NCBI RefSeq assembly: GCF_035582795.1
Contig: NC_134365.1
Coordinates: 222,225,887 to 222,289,886 of the forward strand
DNA length: 64,000 bases
Reading direction: 5' to 3'
Origin: Mycteria americana
Lineage: Eukaryota > Chordata > Aves > Ciconiiformes > Ciconiidae
In this document: piece after piece, positions 44,154-57,300 of the stretch
How the letters are laid out: each line of letters starts with the position of its first letter
How positions within the stretch are numbered: the stretch's first letter is position 1
The notes under the pieces: model-generated
The model's input: the letters and a program-made list of their open reading frames with translations, nothing else
The model's database searches: none
Told to the model about the DNA's origin: nothing
Made by a program: the position numbers and the translations under genes

Positions 44154-45179
44154 GGTGAGGCGAGGCAGGGATCCGCAACGGCTCGCTCGGAGCAGAACGT
44201 CGCAGCCCCTCGTTTTGGCTGCTCGGTGGCCTTCGTCCCCAGGCAGGGTGGAGCTGGGACAGGAGAGGTCAGGGACAGGCGTGGCGGGAGGAGAGCTCGA
44301 AGGAAGACGTGTGTGACAACGGGGACTCATTTAACGTGGCTTCGACCCCGGCGGTCTGAGGGCAGCTGGGCTGCGGCCGAGGGCGCGTGGGAAGGTTAAA
44401 GGATGAGCAGCCGTGGCTGAGGGCGAGAGAGCAGCCAGCGAGTGTGGGGGCTGAGCTGATGGAGAGCCCTGAGCCGGAGGCGGGCTGCTGGGCTTGATAA
44501 ACCGCTTGTCCCGGCTTGCCCGGCCTGATGAGCAACGGCTTTATCGTTGTGCAAGGTGCGGGGCTTGCAAGGTCCTGATCCTGCAGCCGGAATCTTGCCC
44601 GTAAAGGTGCTGAGCGCTCGGATGGGACGGTGCTGGATGCGAGGCTGCGGTGCGCTCGCGGTGCGGTGGCAGCGGCGTGAGGACGGTGCCGCGGGTGGTT
44701 GGGGATGCGGCGGAGGAGCGGCAGCGGGCAGCACGCGGCGCCCTGGCTACGTCAGCGCTGCCCTGTGCGGCCGCTCGAGCGCGGCCCGGGAACGCTCTGG
44801 ATGGACGTACCCCGCCGAAAAGAACTCACGTGCCTTTCCAGCCAGATCGGTCTCGTGGTCCAGAGCAGAGCACAGCCCCAGTGCGGGACGTCCCGCTGCC
44901 CGCACGTCCCGCTGCCTGCTCTTCCCCACTGTGTGCGGGCGCTGCTGTGACCCAGCTCGCTGTTGTACATGAGTCTCGGGCTTCCTGCGTCTCCAGGACG
45001 GTGCGGTTGGCTGCCTGTCCTTGATGCCCGCCCTAGGGCTGTGCAGCCGTTAAACCCGGGTGTGAGAGGCTGTCTCTACCGGCCATATGCGTGCATCCCT
45101 GCCTGGGGCTGTTTGGGGCTGGACCTTGCAGGAGGACCGAGAATCCACATCAAACGTTTGCTTGTTTGTTTGTTTTCAG

Positions 45180-45354
45180 GTCCGTCAAGATGTTACAGGT
45201 ACCGCTGCCCCTGGACCGAGATGGGATCCTCTTCCGGCTCCGTTTTACCACGCTGGCCGTTGGGACTGTGTTTTGCCCTCTCTTTGGTTTCCTTTTCTGT
45301 GTGATCTGGTCTCTGCTGTTCCATTTCCAGGAGACGACAGCGACCCACTGCGGG
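45180..45354 (+). CDS. PGAP2: PGAP2 coding exon 1 (start codon exon)
   Basis: TTTTCAG acceptor, then 10 nt of 5' UTR and ATG at 45190-45192. Residues 1-55: [20 protein letters not shown], a first membrane segment (about 20-44) and [14 protein letters not shown]. Donor GTAAGC, ends phase 0. Confidence 0.95.
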
Positions 45355-48300
45355 GTAAGCGACTCCCACAGCAAAATGCAAAGTCCTCCAGGGTCGTGGC
45401 TGCTCGGCTGGGGCAGCTGGCAGGGTGGCAGGGGTCCTCTCTTCTTCCAGGCTTTCCCACCAGATGTGTTATGGAATCTTGAACAAGCTGCTTTATTTTA
45501 TTGTACTTGTGATGCCTCGGGACTGGCAACTGAGGTTTCGGCTTTTTAAAAGGGACCTAGGGAAGTACAGACTGGTCAGGCTGATGTCTGTACTGAGCAC
45601 GTTGGTGGTGATTATAATAAGGAATAAATCTGGTGAAGCTGTAGATAAATATACTGTCTAGTGGGTGAGTTAGCCCAGCTTTTAGAAAAGGAATTGCTGC
45701 CCTCAGATCTACTGGAGCTCTTCAGAGGAGTCACAAGCACACGCCTGGGGAGCTCGGGTGGAGAGGGACCACCTGGATTTCCAAAAGGGAGGAGATCGAG
45801 TTCCTCCTCAGGGCTTTCAAGCAGCCACGGCACAAGCGTGGCTAAGCAGCTGGTGACAAGCTGGGAACAGAGGGCAGAGGGCTTTACGGGGTCTGCGTTG
45901 TTCCTCGGGCCCGTACGCAGTGGGGTGACGCGGGCTGATGGTGATGCCCAGATCCTGGAGAGGGGATGGCGAGGCAGGCTACTGAGGGGCTGACAGAGCA
46001 ACGAATTGCCAGGGCAGTTCGATTTGGAGAAATAAGTAATGCGCGCACCCAACGTGTGGTTCTGCCCCCTCCTCGCGACGCGGGTGTATGGGGCAGGGCA
46101 GCAAGGACGCTCAGAGGTGTCACGCAGCTCCTGTTCCTGGGGTGGTGAAGTGAGGGCTCTTCAGCTGCAGACGGGAAGAGAGGATGGGCCGAGAGCGGAG
46201 AGGGGCGAGACAGAGACCTCTGAGGTCGTGGCTGGCCTGGAGAGGGCAGGCAGGGATCCACTGCTCGCCCTCTGCCAGTACAAGGAGTAGGGGACGTCGT
46301 ATGGAGGTGACAGGTTCAAGGCACCCCGAAGGAGCTGGTTCCTCAAGCAGAGAGTAGCCGACCTGAGGAACGCCTCTCCCAGGACACCGGGGATGCGCAG
46401 TTCTGCGTGGGCTGCAGGGGAGACCGAGCAGCGTCGTGGATGGAAGAGTGGATTACCTGGTGCATAGCAGTCGTGGCTGGCTCGGGGAGTCCCCGAACTG
46501 TGAAACTCTGGAGGTCGGGAGTTTATTCCGGGGCTGCATTGATGGTTTTCCTGCTTTCGTGTTCCTCCCTGAACACTCTGTGCCTGCTGTTGCTATCAGT
46601 TCTCTCCATTAGGGTTGGGCTAACAAAACCGTGCACCCTCCTCTCCTCTCTCCCCAAACTTGGGGGCAGAGAACACGCGGGGAACCACGACTGAGTAAAG
46701 GGAAGGAATAAAAGTCAAAAGTATAAAGCTAAGAAACCCAAGCGGGACCCTGAGCAGGGCACCCCAGCGCCCGGGGACTGTTCCGGCAGGGCCGGGGACT
46801 GCGTGGTCCTGGGGGATGAACCATGGTTGCTGCCATGTTACGTTCCCTGGCTTTTGAAATAGGAATAAACTGATTTAGAAAAAAAAAACCCCAACCAGTT
46901 TTAGCATCTCGGAGAGCTAGAAATACAACAATATGACACGCTCCCAATGCCTCTCCCCACGAGCCGCCGTCTCTCTTCCAGGTCCCTAACTACCTCCCCT
47001 CCATCAGCGCCGCTATCGGGGGCGAGACCCCCCAGCGTTATGTCTGGCGCCTCTGCATCGGCCTCCACTCCGCTCCCCGCTTCCTGGTGGCAGTCGCCTA
47101 CTGGAACCACTACCAGAGCTGCCACTGCTCGCACCCTCGCTACCTGCGCTTGTGCCACTTCAACCTGCTGCTCAACCTGCTCGAAAACTTCGCCCTCCTT
47201 ATTCTGACGTACGTGTCCTCGTCTGAAAACCACGGTAGGTGTCTCCTCCCACGCTCTGTGCTGACCGTCGTGCCGGTGGTCTTGCTCGCAGCTGCCGAGG
47301 CTTTGCAGAGCTCTGCTTCACGCCAGCGTTTTGGGAGTAGTCAGTTCGGAGGGGGAAAACAGTAAAAATAGAGAGATCCTATTAAAATTAGTATTTATAG
47401 AGCAAAATTATGTCCATAATGAGCAAATAGCTGTGTTCTTCTTGGTTGCTGATAATGGGCTGAAACCGTAGGCTGAATTTTTGTATCAAGCCTAGGATCA
47501 GACTTTAGCGCTTGGTTCCCGCTTGTGTGCAAGGCCGCGCTTAGCACGTCTCACCGCAGCTGAGCGAAGGCAGGTTAGTGCTTGTCCCTGCTGTCCGCTC
47601 TGTCTCCGCTGCTGAGCTTTGGCTCTGAGCTGGCTTCCAGCCCGTGCTCTGTTCCAGCTGCGTTTTAAATACCCTCCTACAAAATTTTCTGGGTAAAATT
47701 TCCTGTGTGGACCTGCAAACAAAATCAGAATTTTTCAGGTTAAAGCAGTGCGTGCAAGATACGGTCACGATAGGCTAGGAAATGCTCTTCTCCCACATGG
47801 TCTCATCTGAAATGATTTTCAGTGCCAGGGATGATATCCAGCCGCTCTTTAATACCGAGATCTGGAGGAGGCACCGGGAATTGACTTGAGAGGACTCAAA
47901 TCCATGAGCCAGCAAGGTGGTGCTGCTGCAGAGGAAACAAACCCAGTTCTGGGCCTTGTCAGCAGGAGAGTCGTGTGTCGGCTGTCCCTGCACACATTTG
48001 AGGGTGATGGTGATGGATATTGTGTCCGGCTGTGGGACCACGCTGGAAGATGTAGTCGCAAAGCCTCGGAAAGAGAGAGGCCGAGCCAGAGCTCCAGGAA
48101 GAGAGGGTTTGGAGCGGTGCTGGTGAGGGGAGGTCAACGGAAGAGGGTTTGTCTCCTCGCAGCAAGGGAGATGAGATGATTTTGGGATGCAGCTGATTTT
48201 GCGCTGAGAGTATCTTCCTACTCGCAGTGGGTGAGGAAAACAAGCTCTCGAAAGGCAGATGCCGTGGGGGTCAGGAAGCCTTGCAGCTGCTTAGAGCAGC

Positions 48301-51300
48301 AAACTGGAAATGGGCAATGGCCACCGGAGCCCTCCAAGAAGGCTGGGAAGGTGCCTGCGGGGTTGAGGGGTCCAGCCCGGTGCAGAGGGCCAGGTGGATG
48401 ATTTGTGAGGCTCCCTCCAGCCCACTGCTGCCATCGGAGCAGGGGGTCGCGCTGGGAGCGCGGAGCGCTGCAGGCGCCGTCCTGATTCCCTGCCAAAGCG
48501 GGTACTTGGAGACGTTGCATCTTGCACGCCAAAACGGCAGGCTGTCCGGGAAAAACAGCTAGCAAGTGCGTGAGCCCCGGGAGCCGGCAGCTCTCTGCGC
48601 ACGCTGCTTATTTTCCTCCTCGCAGATGCTTCTGTCTTTCGCGGTGCAGTGGTTATTGCCTTTCTGCTCACCTGCTCGTCTCTCTGGAGCCGTGCCCAGA
48701 GCGCTCCATGCCGGGGCTGTCGCTGGCACACCGGCTGTCAGCCCGATGAAGTTTCCCACCGTTTGGATGCTCACTGGCTTCCACTGGGTCTTCACCAGTA
48801 AGTCTGGTGGCCTCAGGGCTGCGGTGTCATGAACAGGGTCCAGGGACCTCCCCAGCCTTTAGGGTGAGGATGTAGATCCTCCAAAACGTGCTGTCTCATC
48901 TGAACCCCCAGACCACGAGACCATGCCAGGCTTTAAACAGACCCGTTCCCAAGTCCTGTTTTGTGAGTGTCGTGGAACCATTTGCTCTTCAGGGGGGAGC
49001 ACAGCGTGTGCTCTGGTCTGAGCCTGGAGCAGGTTCGGAAACCGCAGCTCCGTGTGCCGCAGAGTTCAGCGAGCTGGGATGGCTGGACGTGAACCTCCAG
49101 CTGATGGAGGTCTGTCGTCTAGGGGATGTTCCTGCCCAGCTCGCCTTCCTGCCAGCACTCCCTGTCCCCCACGGCGAGGCATCCTGTTGCCACCCCGCCT
49201 GCCTCTGCCGGTGTCCCCAGCTGCCCCCACCGTGGCAGGGGACTGCAGACCGGCCTGCTGGCGGGGTTTCTCCGACCCGTCAGGACTGGGAGCATGCCCT
49301 TAGAAACTGAGATGCCCTTTTAGGGTTTGGATACCTCAAAGCGCGTTGTCACCTGAACGGCTCTGCCTGCGCCTCGTTTCGCAGCCGATGGCTCCGCTCG
49401 TCTCGTGCGGAGCTTTGCGAGGGGGAGACTGAGGCGTGGCGGAGCGGCTGGGCAAAAGCCACGCTGAGAACTGAGGCTAACCCAGTTTTCTCAGATCCTT
49501 ATTGCAGACTAATCTCAGCTTTGTGGGGAAGTTTTCAGACCTTAGCTGCCGTGCTGAGATGAGAACGGGCTCAGGTTAATAATCTCTGCAGAGCACTGCT
49601 CACGGCCTCACCTCTAACAGCTGCCTTTACCATCGCTCCTCGCGCGGTTTCCCCTCTCCTGGAATGGAGAGGGGAAGCAGGGAGGATCATTTCTTACGTT
49701 CAGGTGGTTGGGAATTCAGCCTGTGGTTCAGTTCCTGAAGAGGCTGGGAAACTCTGTTGAATAGAAGCATTCATCTGAAAATAACTCGCCTAAAGTTGCA
49801 TGGGCTTTGTGTGGGGCTTTGGGGTTTCGTGAGCTGCTCTGGCTTAGTGTTGCTCCAGCTGCATTGCCAGCCTGACCCTAAATCTGTGCTAGTTCAGTGG
49901 CACACGAGATGGCCTCGGTGCTGGTGATGAGGCTGATGCCAACTGTTAATTGGCAGGTGGATAGTGCAGGAGGCCAGCAGATGGCCCTTTCTGGATCTTG
50001 GACGGGCTCGCTGTGCAAACCACCCTCCGTGCCTCAGTTTCCCCATCCCTAGAACAATAGTGGTGATGCTGAGCTGCTCTTGAGAGTGCCTGAGCTTTAC
50101 AGCTGTGTGAAGCAATGGAGACTCTCAGACTGGGTGCCAGAGCAGATAAACGTCCTGCTGGCACCTTTGGAATAAGTCTTCCAGCAACTCGCATCCCCCT
50201 CCAGGCCCGGGCTTGCAGGGGGCCGCAAGGCACACATGAGCAGCTTCGTCGTTAAATCCCCCTTCCCCTTCTCTGCGTGGGCGCAGGGGGTGCTGAGCCG
50301 TGCTCTGCCCGTCTCCTGCAAAGACCCTGGTCCCCGGACCGCTCCTCGCGCTGGAGCACGGTGTCTCCTGGGTGCTGGGACTCCCAGCAGGACCGCGTCC
50401 TGCAGAAAGCAGTCCTTCACCCTCCCAAAGCCTGCCCCACGTTCCCCTTGTGCTCTTGGCTCAGATTTAACAGGAAACCCGTTGTCTTGTTGATTCAGCA
50501 ATCCACGAAAATGCCTTCATCGTCTTTATCACGTCATCTCTGGGCCACATGCTCCTGACGTGCATCCTCTGGAGAATGACTAAGAAACACACAGTAAGTC
50601 CCGAGGTACAGAAACTTTCCTTTCTTCTCTCTGTGCAGTGCTGGGTGCTGGGGAGGGGGCTCTCGGCTGGCGGTGGAGGGCTTCGGTGGTTGCTCGCTTG
50701 TGAAATAACCGTAACCGGGTGCTAAAGGAGTTAACACAACCAGGTGAAACTGGGAAACACGGTCACCAAAATTCGTGGTTTACCAAAACAAAGTGGGGAA
50801 GAATCTTTTAATTTCCTATGTTCTGGTTTTCACTTAGAGCTGACATTTGAAAACCACCCCATTAGTGTCCCCACGGGTCGGGTTTGCTGACCCCTTCTCC
50901 TTGCCTGAAGATGCCTGTTTCTGAGCTGAAAGTGGCTTCTCTGTGCTGGGGAACCGGGAACCTGCTGGTCCTGCAAACTGGGCCCAGCCGCCGGCGGCGG
51001 GCAGCGAGTCTTGTGCTATCCCTTTCCTCCAGGACTCGCTGCGCGGAGCAGGCTGGCTATGGGTCTTGCTCTCTGCGAGGGGGCCGGTGGGCTCCGGGAC
51101 TCGCTGGTCGGGCAGAGGATCCAGCCAGGGGCTTCTGGCTCCGTCGCCTGGATGCAGCTTTGGTGCCGTGCTGGTTTGTGGCACGAGGGCTGGACCGCGG
51201 GCACCGGCACAGCGCAGGCGGGCAGGGCGGGACGTTAGCTTTGGAACTCCGTGTGTGAAAGCCGCTTCTGCGCGCGTGTGCGTCTTGTACGCTCGGCTTT

Positions 51301-54300
51301 GCCTGGGTCTCTGGGCTCCCTGGACCTCTCTGTCCTTTTCTCCTTGGGGATGCGTCTCGCCCAGCTGATTCCCAGTCCAACCCTCACAGTCCCCAGTGCC
51401 AAATGGGGAAGGGTCCCCAGGGCTCCTGGACTGTGTTCCCCCAGGAAGGCGATCACTTTGCAAAGCAGAGACCTTCAGGAGAAACTGTCGGAGGTGTGTG
51501 CCCTTATCCCGGGGCCGGAAAGCCGGCGAGGGCTGGGAGCAAGCCTCTCTGAAGGGACCGCATAGAGGGATACGGAGCAGGGTGGGTGCTGTGCGTGGGG
51601 TCTGCTGAGATGAGCTGACCCCTTACGGAGCAGGGTGGGTGCTGTGCGTGGGGTCTGCTCGGACAGTTCCAGAGAGCGCCTTGGTAAGGCTCCTGCTCCA
51701 TCCCATCTGTTTGTGGTCCCCTTCCGGCAATTCACCGAGCCTGTCCCCTTGCTGGCTTATTTCAGAGACCTGGAAAAGAAGCTTCCAGCAGTTGTTTGGC
51801 TGCAAACGAAAGCCCCTATGAAAGGGGCTTTTGGAGTTCCCCTCCGGGGTTCCCCTCTCTCTCTGGGAAGTGGTCTGTTACCTCTGCTGATACGGGGGTA
51901 ACGGGAGCTCGGCAGTCACTCCTTGGTGGCTCTCCCGTGGCTTCCTTCATTTATTTGATTTTTTTTGGCTTGTCTTGTTTTTTTGCAAGAACTCCAAGCC
52001 CCTGCACCTCTTCCCCCCAGCACCGCACCTCAGACGACGGCTCCCGAGCAGCGGTCGCCCCCGGGGAGCGCCCGTCTGCAGGCGTTGCGCTTTTGCAGAC
52101 TGTAGCATTGCAGGAAGCCCGCGAGTTTTGGTTGCAGCGTGTTAGCAGCTCGCGGGAGCAAAAAACCAGATGCTGGCTGTGAGCTGGGCACGGTGGCTGT
52201 TCCCTGGGCTGAGCTGCAAGCCTGCGGGCCCCGATGGCGACGGGTGCGCGTCGCTGCGTGTAGCAGGGACTGCAGGCAGAGCGCTCTGCTGTAACGCGTC
52301 CCTGACCCATCTCAGCCGGAGGATCGGGTCAGGGAGGTGAGCAGCCTGCTTCTAAACGCCTGGCTTTTCTCTGCTGCCAATTGGGGTGGATTTCTCCCCA
52401 GTTTGTGTTAGGGAACACCATGAGCAGAGTCCCACCGGCGGTGTTTTGACCCGGTGTGCCCTGCTGCCATCTTCTGCCTGCAGGTCACCCTCCGTGTCAC
52501 CCGCCGGGGCTGGTTCATTACCCGCTCCCGAGGAGCTGAGGAAAGCGGGCGGGAGGTGCTGGCATGGCTGTCCAGAGCCCGTCCCGTGTGTCTGCACGTC
52601 CACGGCCGGTCTGTGGAGCTCCTGTGGGATAGTGGCCTTGCTGGGGCTCTGCTGTTGGAGCTGCCTGCGCCCACAAAGCCTACGGGCTCGGTGTCGCTGG
52701 GTGCTGTCGCCTGGGCTCTCGTGCACCCGCTGGCGCTGGAACAGCCTACGCATCTCCTGCTCCAGTGCTGCTGGGGGGGTTTTGGGCATGGGCCGAGGAG
52801 CACAGCAAACCTGCCCTCCTGTCCCGCAGGACTCGCTCGGGCTGGGGGCTGCCGCCAAGCCGCAGCACCTCCGGCCGTGTGCCGCAGTGGGCGAGGTGGC
52901 AGCTTGTCCTTGCTACCCTCTCCCCGCTGCTGCAGGGCTCGAGCTGTGCTGGGCGCTCCTGTGTCCTGGTGCACGTGCCCAAGCCCAGCAAAGGAGCATT
53001 TGCCCCCTCCGAGGATGTCGACCGCGGCACGTCCCTGGGTGGAAGTGCAGGGGGGCACGGGGATGCCCCGGCTGAACGTGCCAGCACCCGCCACGGCGCC
53101 AGCACCCGCCACGGCTTCTTCCTCCCATCTTGGAAAGGCCCTGCTGATGGAGGGGAGCTGCCTGCAGGCGTGCAGGGTCCCCCCAAAGCTGGGTGTCTCC
53201 CTGCGGAGAGAGGACCCCTTTGGAGCCAGCCCTGACCTGGAGCCAGGGCTCGTCCGCCCCTGGCCCGGAGCGCGGTGTCCCCTGCACCAGCTCCTGTGGG
53301 GCTGCGTGTCGGCAGATGGAGCTGTCGCCCAGGGAGCGAGGGCGACGGGCGAGTTCCTCCGAAAAGGAAAGCACCGCGCCGTGGCGGCCCGGCTCTCGGG
53401 TTGCGTGTGCCTGGACCAAGCGGGCCGAGGGCTTGACACGCCGCCGGGTGCGGCCATGGGCAGCATCCTTTGATAAGTGGGCGCTCGCCCTTATCGTCAC
53501 TCTGCAGATCTGTCTTGTCGCTCCATCGGCGTCCCGTGATGCGCGAGTTGGGCTCCTGCTGTGAATCACTCCCACGGGGCCACGGCTCCTCTGGGCCGGC
53601 CAGGGTCCCCTGTTCGGGTTCCCCGGGCTGCACGCCCGCTTCCCGAGGCCGGCAGCAGCAGGGCTCTGCGGGGCCGCCGGCGGACTTGGCCCGGCTCCCG
53701 CAAGAGCCGCGGCTTGCTTGGCTCGGCAGGGGAGGGGTGGCGGGGCCGCACGAGGCCGCGGCGAGAGCGGTGCGGCTGCCACATCCTCCTCGCCCCGAGC
53801 CAAGCCGCGCGGCCGGCGGGAACTGCCAGCCTCAGCAGGAGCAGGGAGAAGTTGGGCAGCGCCTGCTGAGCTGGCCGGGCCGAACTCGCGGAGCTGTTTT
53901 AGGGCGGGATGCAAGTGATCTCTTCTTGTGGGTCACGGCCTCTCGGGGCCAGGTTCTGGCTCCGTTCGTGTCGGCTGTGGGGGCTTTCTGTTCACCTTTG
54001 CTACCCCCAGCCCCGGAGCCGGCGGTGGCAGGAGGGGACGGGCGAGGGGGACGACTCTGGTCCCATGGTGTCCCGTCCTTCCCTCCTCTTCAGCAGAGGG
54101 TACCGGAGCAGAGGAAGCCACCGAGGGTCCCCAGGGGGGTTCAGGTTCTCCAGGGCCAAACCTGGGACCGTCTCCAGGGCAAACTCCATGCCAGGAGCTG
54201 GAAGGCTGGACCCAGCCTTCCTCCCCCTCGGTCCGGAGGAGGGAGCAGGGGATGCGTGCACAGCCCCCTCGGGCCGCCGAGCCGGAGGAAGGGGCCAGCA

Positions 54301-57300
54301 GAGCCCTTCTCAGGCCCCGTGTCTGGCACCGCTTTTTAGCGCTGCCGGAGGGGGTGAAGCTCCCCAGGTTTGCCGGAGTTTCAGCACGTGAGCGACAGGA
54401 ATTGGTCTTGCAAAAGCCTCGCGTTCGTCAGGGCTCGTGTTGCAACTGCCTTTCTGCAAGGGCAGGAAGGTGCTGAGGAACTTGTTCGTAATGGGGAAGT
54501 ACAGACGGTTTCCAGTTGCAAGGTGGCAAATAGTGAGAGAAAGGAAAATAAAGCTCTGCAGGAGGGAAGAAAAGAGAAAGCAGGCTGAGAGGAGGAGGGG
54601 AAGGGGCAAAGCAGCGAAGAGAGCTCAGGGGAAAAAGGGAAATGGAGGCAGAGAGCCTCCAGCTATGGACTGATCACAGGCGGGCTGGAGGCAGCGCACC
54701 CAGTCCTTGGTGCTTGGCATGGCTGGCACGGCGTTGCCCTCCCTGGCTGGCATCTCTGCAGCCACTCTCTGCTCCGGGCCGGCCACACGCCCTTTAAAAC
54801 CCTCCTTCCACAGCTGGCTCTGCCACAGCGAAGATGATGAGCGGTGCAGCAGAGCAGAGCAGTTTCACTTCTTGTTTGCAAACATATTTCCCCCCTGCCC
54901 CAGCGGCTGGCGTCACTGGCGGCTGCGTTTCGGCCGGCAGACACGCATGCACGCGCGTGGCGGCCGCCGGGCCGGCTGCTTCGGGCCCGTCGGTGGAGCC
55001 GGGTCCCGCCGTGCCACCGGCGCTGGGGCTCTGCCGCGCGGCGGCCCAGGCCGCTGTCGGCCCGCTCCACGGGGCGCGCAGGCTGAGCCCAGCCCCAGGC
55101 TGGCGGCTTCTGGAAACATCTCGTGCAGCAAGCGCGAAGGCAGAGGTGCCGCTCGGGTGCAAACCCCGGCCCTACTCGCTCCGCTGCCGCTCCTGTCCCC
55201 CTCGGCGCTGGTTAAGCCATTTCTGCTCGCGCTGCCGGAGCGGGACGGCCGAGCTGAGTTCCAGCTGCTGCTGGAGCCCTGCAGACGTGGTCGGTGAACG
55301 CGCGGGGCTTCAGCCCGACTCCTCGGTAGCACCGTCGCCTAGCTGGCAGTCTAGCGAGGGGACCTGCGGGGGCGGTGACGGTAGCTCGCACAAGCCCTCT
55401 ATAAATATCCCAGCGCGAAGCGCTCGGTGCTAGGGCGGTTTGTCTCCGGGTTCGCTGCAGGGGAGCCAGAAACGCTCGAGGGGGAGCTGGGACCGGTGTG
55501 CAGCGCATGGCCTCGAGGGTGCCGCGTGTCCCCCGGGAGCAGAGGCAGGGCTGGGGAGGTCCCAGGAGAGCGTAACCGTTGCATTTTGAATTAATGTCAC
55601 TTTGCCATTCCCCTCCCTGTCCTCATCAGGAACCGGGGTGTGAACTCTCCAGGGTGGGTCCCTCTTCTTCCTCTCCGGAGGCAGTGGAAGAAGCAGGAGG
55701 CTCTGTGCCTCCTTCCTGGGGTTTCCTACCTGCCTGCTCACAGCAGCCGTCCTCCAGCCCTTGGAGCCGGGTTTGCAGGGCTGGGGGCTCCCCGGGATGG
55801 GGGACGGAGATGCCAGGCGCCTTCCACGGGCTCGGAGCCGCGTCCCAGGCTGGGGCTGCAGGGCTGTCCCCGCCGGGCTGGGTCGGTGCAGCTGGTCTCT
55901 TCTCTCCCCCATCATCTGGCCTCCTGCTCCTGACTCACCTCTGCGTGCACAGGGAACGTGCCTCGTGCCTCAGCTCAAAGCCTGCAAGCTGCCGGACTAA
56001 ATATAATTTGCCTGTGGTTTTCTGGGCCAGACACGCATCCAGCTCTAGAGGGCTGGCTTGGGGGGGGATGCTGTGTGAAACCAGAGTGGCTTGCGGGGGA
56101 CACTGGGCACCCCGGTTTGTCTTGCCAGGAGGAAATTGCGAAGCCGGGGTTGGCAGCTGAGCATCGCCAGCTGCAGCCGCGCCAGCCCAGCAGCCCCAGC
56201 GAGGGCCCGGGGGAGCCTGAAGCCGGCTGAGCCTGGAGCACCCCGTCCCTGGGCGGCCGATGCCTGCTGCCCGTGCCAGGCACGGGAGTGCCCTGGCGGC
56301 ATCCCTCTGCCCCGGCAACGTCCCTCTGCCCCGGCAACGTCCCTCTGCCCCGCCGTCCCTCTGCCCCGGCAACGTCCCTCTGCCCCGCCGTCCCTCTGCC
56401 CCGGCCCTGCAGGGGAGCAGGTTCTGTGCTGCACCGCGCTGCGTTAAGCTTAGGGTCAGGCTTCGGTCAGGGTTCTTCCTTCCCGGGGAAGGAGGGCTGC
56501 ACCGCTCTCCCTCTGGGTTTGCCAGGCCGTAAAACCATCCTCCCCGCCGCAGCGTGTGTCCTGAGCACTGCGCAGTCACTCGTCCCACGTCCTTGGGATT
56601 TTCTTAGTCCTCTTTTTCCTCGCAGGGAGCTGGAGTGTGGAGGCTTCAGCCTCCTGCCAGGCTGCTTAGAGCTGCCGGCTCCCCTCCAGGGCCCTAACCT
56701 GGGGGTCTCCCGCCCCTCGTCCTGCTGCAGGACCCCCGAGGGTGTCCCCGTAGGAGCGGCCACCCCGGGCTCGTGCCGCGGCACCCTGGCCCTGCGGCTC
56801 TGGGGCCTCGCGGGTGGAGAGGTGCCCTCTGCGCTCGCCCTCTGCTACTCCCTGGAGGGAGAGTCCCTGGGCTGGGCCCAGCCTGGCCAAGGAGTGTAGG
56901 GGTGAGTGGATAATTAGGTGTTAATCCCCAATGCCAGGGCGCGTCCAGCTCAGCCCAGTGCCCCGGGGGATTACGCCTGCAGGGTGCTTGCTACCAGCGG
57001 CGGGTGCCCAGGGGTACGCGGGGGCCGGCAGGCAGCACGTGTGTCGTGAGAGATGCCCACGTCGCTGAACCGAGCTTTCTCGGCAGCCGCCGGCTTGAAA
57101 CCTGGCACCGTTTGCTGCTCCTCGGGGAAGGTCCCTGCAGCAGCGCGGGCAGCCCGGGCAGGACGCCCAGCCGCAGCGGCGAGGGGCACGGGGACCGCAG
57201 GGGAGATGTGGGAGCTGGAGCGTTACCCCCTGCCCTGGTGCAGGAGCAGGAGGAGGAGGAGGAGGCAGGAACCTGCGCTTCAGGCGGTGTGGCAGGAGCT

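Larger units (their letters stand above)
41100..44200. promoter_or_regulatory. CpG island, bidirectional NUP98/PGAP2 promoter
   Basis: About 3 kb of dense CpG and G+C between the 5' ends of two divergent genes. It has no TATA box in the core, several CCAAT boxes, a TGACGT half-site at 42408-42413, and a hexanucleotide repeat. Both transcription starts must lie here, since the first coding exons are at 38.4 and 45.2 kb. Confidence 0.85.

Noticed and set aside
52386-54476. Frames of 230-350 codons in the large PGAP2 intron
   Set aside because: Both strands are open at the same places and the peptides are composition-driven. No exon borders or known family.
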